In this document: positions 1 to 5,549 of the stretch, piece by piece | How positions within the stretch are numbered: position 1 is the stretch's first letter | How the letters are laid out: each line of letters opens with the position of its first letter | From: Pseudomonadota bacterium | GTDB lineage: Bacteria > Pseudomonadota > Alphaproteobacteria > Rhizobiales > Devosiaceae | Direction of reading: 5' to 3' | Length of the DNA stretch: 5,549 nucleotides | Assembly (NCBI GenBank): GCA_023390785.1 | Contig: JAEWCE010000180.1 | Coordinates: 1-5,549 of the forward strand | The notes under the pieces: generated by a model | Databases searched by the model: none | Told to the model about the DNA's origin: nothing | What the model saw: the letters and a program-made list of their open reading frames with translations, nothing else | Translations under genes and position numbers: made by a program

Positions 1-1178
<1,178 letters not shown>

Positions 1179-1180
1179 GT

Positions 1181-1200
1181 TTGGCCGGCGCACCAGCCAA
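1181..1200 (-). promoter_or_regulatory. Hairpin directly upstream of the helicase start codon
   Basis: On the minus-strand transcript, arms 1200-1193 and 1188-1181 can form an 8-bp stem (one U-G wobble) closed by the tetraloop UGCG, a member of the UNCG class. The stem ends two bases before the AUG at 1178 and occupies the place where a ribosome-binding site would be expected; no AGGAG-like sequence is seen there. It may modulate initiation of the helicase, but that role is inferred and chance folding in GC-rich DNA is possible. Confidence 0.4.
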
Positions 1201-1219
1201 TCGGGGCGCACGGCAGGAG

Positions 1220-1238
1220 GCCCGCGCTCTCGGCGGGC
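1220..1238 (-). repeat. Short inverted repeat in the helicase leader
   Basis: Perfect 6-bp dyad: GCCCGC at 1220-1225 and GCGGGC at 1233-1238, with a 7-base loop. It lies 42-60 bases upstream of the helicase start. It has no T-run on either side, so it is not a canonical terminator. It may be part of a structured leader; in DNA this GC-rich a 6-bp dyad can occur by chance. Confidence 0.3.
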
Positions 1239-1285
1239 GTTGCATCAAGCAATGGCGACAGGAATTGCCGCGGTTGCGTTTCCCA

Positions 1286-1318
1286 CCCGGAACCCTGCGC
1301 GTCTGACGCGCTTCCGGG
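1286..1318. repeat. Two-part inverted repeat between divergent genes
   Basis: Outer arms CCCGGAA (1286-1292) and TTCCGGG (1312-1318) enclose inner arms GCGCGTC (1297-1303) and GACGCGC (1305-1311) around a single central T. A four-base bulge, CCCT, lies on the left side only. This gives 14 paired bases, much more than expected by chance. As RNA, the inner part would close with a 5-base loop. The dyad sits in the presumed 5' leader of the helicase and could be a structured leader element or a protein-binding dyad. Its function is unknown. Confidence 0.45.
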
Positions 1319-1400
1319 GGACTTCGCCGCTCACCGCATTGGCCGATAAGAAGAGAAGCCGGTCGCCTTTTGCTGCAGGCGAACCTGCGGGCGACGTCGG

Positions 1401-1430
1401 CTTATATGGGCAGAACCGCTCCCAACGCAA
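1401..1430 (-). promoter_or_regulatory. Possible sigma-70-type promoter for the helicase
   Basis: On the minus strand, TTGCGT (1430-1425) and TATAAG (1406-1401) are separated by 18 bases; TATAAG matches five of six positions of the -10 consensus. The AT-rich patch stands out in a GC-rich region. Transcription from here would begin near 1394 and give a leader of roughly 215 bases containing the dyads at 1375-1388, 1286-1318, 1220-1238 and 1181-1200. This is by-eye matching only; the -35 box is weak. Confidence 0.3.
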
Positions 1431-1478
1431 GCGCCGCGAGTGCATGGCGTCCATGAAACGCCGATCCGGTGCCCGCTG

Positions 1479-1577
1479 CCCCCAGCCCCTCCCCGCAAGG
1501 GGGAGGGGCGCCGGCCTGCAACCACCCGGGCCTGCGGCTCCATCGCCCCCCTCCCCCTTGCGGGGAGGGGCCGGGGG
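1479..1577. repeat. Large GC-rich inverted repeat (two hairpin units facing each other)
   Basis: Arms 1486-1508 and 1548-1570 are perfect 23-base inverted repeats. Extending outward gives 30-base arms (1479-1508 and 1548-1577) with one mismatch (A1484 against C1572). The spacer is 39 bases. Each arm is also a hairpin on its own: a nine-base stem CCCCTCCCC/GGGGAGGGG with a GCAAG or CTTGC loop. The element resembles the short interspersed intergenic repeats seen in many alphaproteobacterial genomes (general knowledge, not a database match). It lies between two divergent genes, so it is badly placed for a terminator. I see no open reading frame, transposase or target duplication linked to it. 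Confidence 0.8.
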
Positions 1578-1663
1578 TGGGGGCCACAGCCACCGGCGTT
1601 CCAGGTACGGTGCTGCTTCCGCCCGACGGCGAAACTCTCTAGCTTGGGTCCGACCCCGCCCCG

Positions 1664-2923
1664 ATGGACCCAAAGACCATGACCGAAACACCCCGCAACT
1701 GGGCCGGAAACATCGCCTACAGCACCGGCATCGAGACGCCGCGCAGCCGCGCCGAGCTGCAGGATCTGGTTCGGCGCGCCGGCAGGCTGCGCGCCCTCGG
1801 CTCGCGCCACTCCTTCAACCGCATCGCCGACAGCACCGGCGCCATCGTCTCGCTCAAGGGCTTCGAGCGGCTCTACCGCCTCGACCGCGACGCCCGCACC
1901 GTCACCGTGGACGGCGGCACGACCTATGGCGATCTCTGTCCGCGCCTCGACGCCGACGGCTTCGCCCTCGCCAATCTCGCTTCGTTGCCGCACATTTCGA
2001 TCGTCGGCGCCGTCGCCACCGCCACCCACGGTTCGGGCAATCTCAACCGCAACCTCGCCGCCGCCGTCGCCGCCCTCGAGTTCGTCACCGCCGGCGGCGA
2101 CGTCGTCACCCTCCGCCGTGGCGATGCCGATTTCGCCGGCGCCGTGGTCGGGCTCGGCGCCCTCGGCATCGTCACCGCCATCACCCTCGACGTGGTGCCG
2201 CGCTTCGACATGCGCCAGAACGTCTATGTCGATCTGCCCTTTGCTGCTTATGTCGACAATTTCGACGCCATCACCGGCAGCGCCTATTCGGTCAGCGCCT
2301 TCACGCCCTGGCAGGGCGAGCGCATCGCCAGTGTCTGGCTGAAGAGCCTCGCCGACGCCCCGCCGCGCCAGGGTGATTTGTTCGGCGCCCGCCCCGCCGA
2401 GCGCCCCTACCATCCGATCGAAAGCCTCGACCCGGCGCCGGCCACCGAACAGCTCGGCGTGCCCGGCCCCTGGTATCTGCGCCTGCCGCATTTCCGCATC
2501 GAGTTCAGCCCCTCGGCCGGCGCCGAGCTGCAGTCGGAATATTTCGTGCCGCGCCGCGACGGCCCCGCCGCCCTGCGCGCCCTGCACGCCGTGCAGGACC
2601 GTTTCGCCGCCCCGCTGATGGTGTCCGAGCTGCGCACCGTCGCCGCCGACGATCTCTGGCTCAGCTCCGCCTCGGGCCAGGATTGCCTCGCCGTCCACTT
2701 CACCTGGCAGCGCGACTGGCCCACGGTGCAAACCGTGCTGCCGATCATCGAGCAGACCCTCGCCCCCTTCGCCGTGCGTCCCCACTGGGGCAAGCTCTTC
2801 ACCCTCCCCAAAGCCGACATCGCCACCCGCTGGCCGAAACTCGAGGCGTTCAAAGCGCTGGTGAAGCGGTACGACCCGCAGGGCAAGTTCCGCAACGCGT
2901 TCCTCGACGAAACGATGTTCTAG
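1664..2923 (+). CDS. aldO: Alditol oxidase (AldO / xylitol oxidase-like), covalent FAD
   Basis: Oxidises the terminal carbon of polyols such as xylitol or sorbitol to the aldose, reducing O2 to H2O2; probably cytoplasmic, as no signal peptide is visible. It has 419 residues, close to the 418 of Streptomyces AldO as I recall it. The N-terminal half (about 14-180) is a VAO-type FAD-binding domain: NWAGN at 12-16, GSRHSFN at 46-52 with His49 as the expected covalent flavin site, ASLPHIS at 106-112, and THGSG at 121-125. The C-terminal half is the D-arabinono-lactone-oxidase-type substrate domain. The AldO catalytic set appears intact: Ser107, Glu322 and Arg324 (SELRTVAAD), His345 and Thr347 (HFTW), and Lys377 (HWGKLFT). 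An alternative ATG at 1679 would start MTETPRNWAGN, fits the family equally well, and neither start has a clear ribosome-binding site. It is divergent from the helicase and convergent with the Gfo/Idh/MocA gene. The main alternative is another sugar-lactone oxidase of the same superfamily, but the close motif match favours AldO. Confidence 0.9.
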   Translation: MDPKTMTETPRNWAGNIAYSTGIETPRSRAELQDLVRRAGRLRALGSRHSFNRIADSTGAIVSLKGFERLYRLDRDARTVTVDGGTTYGDLCPRLDADGFALANLASLPHISIVGAVATATHGSGNLNRNLAAAVAALEFVTAGGDVVTLRRGDADFAGAVVGLGALGIVTAITLDVVPRFDMRQNVYVDLPFAAYVDNFDAITGSAYSVSAFTPWQGERIASVWLKSLADAPPRQGDLFGARPAERPYHPIESLDPAPATEQLGVPGPWYLRLPHFRIEFSPSAGAELQSEYFVPRRDGPAALRALHAVQDRFAAPLMVSELRTVAADDLWLSSASGQDCLAVHFTWQRDWPTVQTVLPIIEQTLAPFAVRPHWGKLFTLPKADIATRWPKLEAFKALVKRYDPQGKFRNAFLDETMF

Positions 2924-2932
2924 AAGTCGGGA

Positions 2933-2959
2933 CTCCTCCCCAGCGCAGCGGGGGAGGGG
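2933..2959. terminator. GC-rich hairpin between convergent genes (repeat-like, possible bidirectional terminator)
   Basis: Arms 2933-2941 and 2951-2959 pair over nine bases (CCTCCCC/GGGGAGG core plus one T-G and one C-G pair) around a nine-base loop. It starts ten bases after the stop codon of the alditol oxidase and lies 41 bases beyond the stop of the opposing oxidoreductase, the right place for a shared terminator. No T-run follows on either strand, so intrinsic termination is uncertain. Its stem sequence closely resembles the units at 1479-1577, so it may be a diverged copy of the same repeat family. Confidence 0.5.
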
Positions 2960-3000
2960 ACCCGCCGGCGTCGGCGCCAGCTCCTCTCGCGCGAAGCCCG

Positions 3001-4050
3001 TTACAGCCTCACCGCCACCCCGGTCCGCACACTCTCGTCCGCCGCCAGGCAAATCCTCAGCGACTCCACCGCGTCGTGCATCGATCGGTTCAGATCCAGA
3101 TCCTCGACGATGGCGCGATGGACGAAATCCTGTTCCAGTGCGCACAGCCCGTCATGCCCCGCTTCCGCCGGCACCGCGATCATCTCGTCGTCCTGCGCAA
3201 ACCCGCCATCCGCGCCCAGCGCCGCGCGGTGCACCCGGATGCGGTCGGCGCGCGTATGCATTTCGAGATCGTCCGAACGTCCGCCCGGCGCCGGCACGAT
3301 CGATACCGCCCCGTTGGGGCTCACCACGTCTTTGACGAAGAACGCCTCCTCCGACATCATCGGCCCCCAGCCGGCCTCGTACCAGGCGAGCGAGCCGTCG
3401 GCGAACAGCACCTGGAAGTGGCCGTAATTGTACATGTCCGGCGCCACCTCCGGCGTCAGCCTGAGCCCCATGCCGCGCACCTCAACGGCCTTGGCGTCGG
3501 TGATCTGGCACATCACGTCGACATAGTGCACGCCGCAATCGACGATCGGCGACGTCGTCTGCATCAGCGCCTTGTGCGTGCGCCAGCCCTCGCCGCTCGA
3601 CTGCTGGTTGAGGTTCATGCGGAACACATACGGCCCGCCGAGCTTGCGCGCCTCGGCGATCAGCCGCACCCAGCTCGGATGATGGCGGAGGATGTAGCCC
3701 ACGATGAGCTTGCGCCCATTGGCCTTGGCTGCCGCCACCACCCGCTCGGCATCGGCCACCGTCGTCGCCAGCGGCTTTTCCACGAACACATGCGCGCCCT
3801 GTTCCAGCGCCATCACCGCGTACTCGGCATGCGTGTCCGAATAGGTGTTGATCGACACCAGCTCCGGCCGCGTCTCGCGCAGCGCCGTGGCGTAATCCGG
3901 CCGCACGGAGTAGCCCCGAAGCTCCGGGCTCAGCCGCGGCGCCGACCGGTTCACCAGCCCCGCGATCTCGAACCCGGGGTGCCGGTGATAGGCCAGCGCA
4001 TGGCTCCGCCCCATTCCCCCGAGCCCCGCCACCAGCACCCGCACTGCCAT
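3001..4050 (-). CDS. Gfo/Idh/MocA-family NAD(P)-dependent oxidoreductase
   Basis: Soluble pyridine-nucleotide-dependent dehydrogenase, typically acting on sugars, inositols or related polyhydroxy compounds; the substrate cannot be read from the sequence. It has 349 residues, normal for the family. The N-terminal Rossmann fold begins at once with VLVAGLGGMGRSH (5-17), and the family signature EKPLA is at 91-95, Lys92 being the conserved active-site lysine. The C-terminal alpha/beta domain carries DCGVHYVD (171-178) with His175 at the usual catalytic histidine position. Tandem ATGs occur at 4053 and 4050; I chose 4050 because AGGAG (4061-4057) lies six bases from it but only three from the other. 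A reading frame extending to 4212 exists, but its extra arginine-rich N-terminus is not family-like. The gene lies 70 bases downstream of the FAD oxidoreductase on the same strand, so cotranscription is likely, and it converges on the alditol oxidase. Confidence 0.92.
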   Translation of the reverse strand: MAVRVLVAGLGGMGRSHALAYHRHPGFEIAGLVNRSAPRLSPELRGYSVRPDYATALRETRPELVSINTYSDTHAEYAVMALEQGAHVFVEKPLATTVADAERVVAAAKANGRKLIVGYILRHHPSWVRLIAEARKLGGPYVFRMNLNQQSSGEGWRTHKALMQTTSPIVDCGVHYVDVMCQITDAKAVEVRGMGLRLTPEVAPDMYNYGHFQVLFADGSLAWYEAGWGPMMSEEAFFVKDVVSPNGAVSIVPAPGGRSDDLEMHTRADRIRVHRAALGADGGFAQDDEMIAVPAEAGHDGLCALEQDFVHRAIVEDLDLNRSMHDAVESLRICLAADESVRTGVAVRL

Positions 4051-4056
4051 CATCGT

Positions 4057-4061
4057 CTCCT
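4057..4061 (-). promoter_or_regulatory. Ribosome-binding site of the Gfo/Idh/MocA gene
   Basis: AGGAG on the minus strand, six bases before the ATG at 4050 and three before the overlapping ATG at 4053. The spacing decides in favour of 4050 and rules out the upstream extension of the reading frame to 4212. Confidence 0.7.
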
Positions 4062-4120
4062 GTGTCGATCCCCCCACTAAGCACGCCCGCCGCCGCCGCG
4101 GAAGTCGCCGCAGCGCCCAG

Positions 4121-5257
4121 TCAGCCCGCCGCCAGCTTTGCGATCCGCCGCGCGTCGCGGTTGACGCCGAACACCATCGCCGACGCCATCGAGGTGAGAA
4201 AATGCTGGCCAACGAAATACAGGCCGTCCACGCCCCGCGCCACGCCGCGCTCGTGGTCGGGCTCGCCGTCGTCCTGCAGCACCGGCAGGTCGATCCAGCC
4301 GAGCCCGTTGTCGAACCCCGTGCACCAGATCACATTGGCTACCTCGCACACGCTGCCATCATCGCACAGCGGTTTGCCGTCGCGCACGCCGGTGATCCGG
4401 CCCACCCGCACCACCCCCATCGCCGCGAGGTCGCGCGACTTCACCCGGATCAGTGGAGCGGCGCTCTTGATCACCTTCGGCCGCGCCTTGCGCCCGATCG
4501 GCGTGTTGACCGACAGGATATGTGGGAACACCAGCCGGTTGAGCAGTGGCACCACTACGCGGCGATTGACTGGGCTCGAATATTTGCCCGGCACCTCGCT
4601 CACCCTGCGCCCGGCCAGCAGCACGCGATGCGTCGGCACCAGGTCGTTGGCGATCTCCGCGCCCGAATTGGCCGCGCCCACCACCAGCGCCGCCCCCGGC
4701 CTGAGCTGTCCCGGATTGCGGTAGCTCCCCAAATCCAGCTGCACGATCTCGGGCGATAATGCCGCGGCAAACCCCGGCCGCTTCGGCACCTGGTAGTTCG
4801 ACATCGCGACGATCACCCGCGCCGCCTCGTACTGGCGCCCGCCGGCGGTAACCGCGAACCGCCCGCCGTCGCGGCCCAGATGCGTGACGCGCGCCTTGAG
4901 CACCACCGGCAGCTCGAAGTGCCGCGCATAGGCCTCGAGATAGTCGGCCATCTCGTCCTTGCCCGGCGTCGCGTCGCGGGGCGCCGGGAACGCCATGCCG
5001 TCCAGCCCGTCGAACGCCGCCGGCGTGAACAATTGCAGGCTGTCCCAGCGCTTGCGCCAGGCATCGCCGATCCGCGCCTCGGCATCGAGGATCAGGAAAT
5101 CCGTCACCCCGAGCCGCCTCAGATGGTAGCCGACCGACAGCCCGGCCTGCCCGCCGCCGATCACGATGATGCGCGTCCGCACCGCGGGTTCGGCGAACGC
5201 GTCCAGCGCCGCGCCCTCTTCGAGCCGTGGGCTTGCGTGGTGAAGTGTGTTGGCCAT
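4121..5257 (-). CDS. FAD/NAD(P)H-dependent oxidoreductase, flavin-monooxygenase-like (CzcO-like)
   Basis: Two-dinucleotide-binding-domain flavoprotein of the class annotated as flavin-containing monooxygenase, CzcO or FAD-dependent oxidoreductase. It would bind FAD and NAD(P)H and probably oxygenate or reduce a small molecule; the substrate is unknown. It has 378 residues. After a 28-residue leader, the FAD Rossmann motif reads IVIGGGQAGL (31-40), followed by an acidic ribose-binding position in LILDAE (55-60) and GDAWRKRWDSLQLFTP (64-79), typical of this group. The second nucleotide-binding motif is GAANSG (194-199), where the middle glycine is Ala196. WCTGF (311-315) is the ATG-type motif, and GLYFVGQHF (345-353) is the C-terminal FAD contact region. 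The classical FMO fingerprint FxGxxxHxxxW is not present; the matching stretch reads LDLGSYRNPGQL. A clean AAGGAG (5269-5264) lies six bases before the ATG. The gene lies between a LuxR-type regulator and the Gfo/Idh/MocA gene, all on one strand. Confidence 0.88.
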   Translation of the reverse strand: MANTLHHASPRLEEGAALDAFAEPAVRTRIIVIGGGQAGLSVGYHLRRLGVTDFLILDAEARIGDAWRKRWDSLQLFTPAAFDGLDGMAFPAPRDATPGKDEMADYLEAYARHFELPVVLKARVTHLGRDGGRFAVTAGGRQYEAARVIVAMSNYQVPKRPGFAAALSPEIVQLDLGSYRNPGQLRPGAALVVGAANSGAEIANDLVPTHRVLLAGRRVSEVPGKYSSPVNRRVVVPLLNRLVFPHILSVNTPIGRKARPKVIKSAAPLIRVKSRDLAAMGVVRVGRITGVRDGKPLCDDGSVCEVANVIWCTGFDNGLGWIDLPVLQDDGEPDHERGVARGVDGLYFVGQHFLTSMASAMVFGVNRDARRIAKLAAG

Positions 5258-5263
5258 CTGCCT

Positions 5264-5269
5264 CTCCTT
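5264..5269 (-). promoter_or_regulatory. Ribosome-binding site of the FAD oxidoreductase gene
   Basis: AAGGAG on the minus strand, six bases before the ATG at 5257. It confirms that start and is the strongest such site in the window. Confidence 0.75.
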
Positions 5270-5303
5270 GTGTCCGAGGCAGCAAAGCTAGGCGGCGGCG
5301 TTG

Positions 5304-5339
5304 CCCGCCGCTTCGGCAGATCGCGCCAGAAGCGGCGGG
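5304..5339 (-). repeat. 11-bp inverted repeat in the leader of the FAD oxidoreductase
   Basis: CCCGCCGCTTC (5304-5314) and GAAGCGGCGGG (5329-5339) are perfect inverted repeats with a 14-base spacer. A further GGC/GCC pairing is possible inside with one bulged base. It lies after the regulator's stop codon and before the oxidoreductase ribosome-binding site. The 5305-5311 arm can alternatively pair with GCGGCGG at 5292-5298 (7 bp, 6-base loop), so two mutually exclusive folds exist in the minus-strand transcript. No U-run follows the stem. It could be a non-canonical terminator for the regulator gene, an attenuator-like leader or an operator; the sequence does not decide. Confidence 0.5.
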
Positions 5340-5345
5340 GCCGGG

Positions 5346-5363
5346 CTGGGTAGTTCTACCCAG
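5346..5363. promoter_or_regulatory. Near-perfect palindrome, candidate operator for the adjacent LuxR-type regulator
   Basis: CTGGGTAGTTCTACCCAG has two perfect 8-base inverted arms around a central TT. It overlaps the stop codon of the LuxR-type gene (5356-5358) and lies about 90-105 bases upstream of the FAD oxidoreductase start. With only two central bases it is a poor RNA hairpin but a good two-fold DNA-binding site, as expected for a LuxR/NarL-type dimer. Binding by the neighbouring regulator is inferred. Confidence 0.5.
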
Positions 5364-5549
5364 CGGGCGGATGCGGCCGCACCAGTCCGTGCTCATAGGC
5401 ATAGGCGGTAGCCGCGGCGCGCGAGGGCACCCCGAGCTTGGCGAGGATGTTGCTCACATGCCGGTCCACCGTGCGGCCGCTGAGCCGGAGCTCGGCTGCG
5501 ATCTGCCTGTTGGTGCGCCCGGCGGCGCAAAGCTGCAGCACCTCGTGCT
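5356..5549 (-). CDS. LuxR/NarL-type transcription regulator, C-terminal DNA-binding domain (N-terminus outside window)
   Basis: DNA-binding transcription factor fragment; about 64 codons of its C-terminus are in the window, and the open frame runs off the right edge. The visible part is a complete GerE/LuxR-type helix-turn-helix: HEVLQLCAAGRTNRQIA, then LRLSGRTVDRHVSNILAKLG with the TV..H..NI..KLGV recognition-helix pattern, then a tail ending HGLVRPHPPAG. A GTG at 5541 could be read as a start, but it falls inside the conserved HEVL segment of the fold, so it is not the real start. The N-terminal part (receiver, PAS, autoinducer or ATPase domain) is not visible, so the signal cannot be guessed. 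It is encoded upstream of the FAD oxidoreductase on the same strand with a 98-base gap, suggesting it controls that gene. Confidence 0.88.
   Translation of the reverse strand, partial: HEVLQLCAAGRTNRQIAAELRLSGRTVDRHVSNILAKLGVPSRAAATAYAYEHGLVRPHPPAG

Noticed and set aside
1639..1645. CTAGCTT as a -10 box for the alditol oxidase; the same seven bases occur on the minus strand at 5291-5285
   Set aside because: Only a weak match to a -10 sequence and no convincing -35 box at either place. The shared seven bases may be coincidence.
1245..1691. Possible small gene in the divergent intergenic region, including 1402-1593 and 1440-1682
   Set aside because: These frames read through the inverted repeat and owe their Pro/Gly-rich product to it. 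They show no start signal or family resemblance.
1331..3145. 604-codon minus-strand open frame opposite the alditol oxidase
   Set aside because: It runs across the repeat, the whole alditol oxidase gene and the convergent gap. Its composition is Gly/Glu/Ala-rich without motifs. Codon structure and family match support the plus strand.
2683..4080. 465-codon plus-strand open frame opposite the Gfo/Idh/MocA gene
   Set aside because: It is antisense to a gene with a clear Rossmann motif, EKP signature and ribosome-binding site. The product is Arg/His-rich with no recognisable fold.
4051..4212. N-terminal extension of the Gfo/Idh/MocA protein
   Set aside because: The extra residues are Arg/Trp-rich and overlap the end of the upstream gene. 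The Rossmann strand begins right after the ATG at 4050, which has a proper AGGAG.

Overview
The window is a compact, very GC-rich stretch of bacterial chromosome. Third codon positions are mostly G or C, intergenic gaps are short, and hairpin repeats of the CCCCTCCCC/GGGGAGGGG type sit between genes. Together with the protein types, this suggests an alphaproteobacterium, perhaps of the Hyphomicrobiales (a Devosia-like genome would fit). That assignment is inferred from style; there is no rRNA or marker gene to confirm it.

Layout, left to right. (1) Bases 1-1178, minus strand: an RhlE-type DEAD-box RNA helicase with all its core motifs, cut by the left edge. (2) Bases 1179-1663: a divergent intergenic region of about 485 bases. 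It holds the presumed structured leader of the helicase and a large GC-rich inverted repeat (1479-1577). (3) Bases 1664-2923, plus strand: a covalent-FAD alditol oxidase of the AldO/xylitol oxidase type with an intact active site. (4) Bases 2924-3000: a short convergent gap with a hairpin resembling the first repeat. (5) Bases 3001-4050, minus strand: a Gfo/Idh/MocA NAD(P)-dependent oxidoreductase. (6) Bases 4121-5257, minus strand: an FAD/NAD(P)H oxidoreductase of the flavin-monooxygenase-like (CzcO-like) class, 70 bases upstream of gene 5 on the same strand. (7) Bases 5258-5355: a regulatory gap with an 11-bp inverted repeat and, overlapping the next gene's stop codon, an 18-base palindrome. 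(8) Bases 5356 to the right edge, minus strand: the C-terminal LuxR-type helix-turn-helix of a transcription regulator, cut by the window edge.

How the genes may work together. The LuxR-type regulator, the FAD oxidoreductase and the Gfo/Idh/MocA enzyme lie in tandem on the minus strand. The palindrome lies at the regulator/oxidoreductase boundary and is a reasonable operator candidate, so this could be a small regulated redox unit. The alditol oxidase converges on it and could feed related polyol or sugar chemistry, but nothing in the sequence proves a shared pathway. The helicase is an unrelated housekeeping or cold-response gene.

I found no CRISPR array, tRNA, rRNA, transposase, phage gene or recognisable defence system. 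The genes belong to known families. The parts least explained by family knowledge are the regulatory dyads: the 18-base palindrome, the hairpin touching the helicase start codon, and the interspersed GC-rich repeats.
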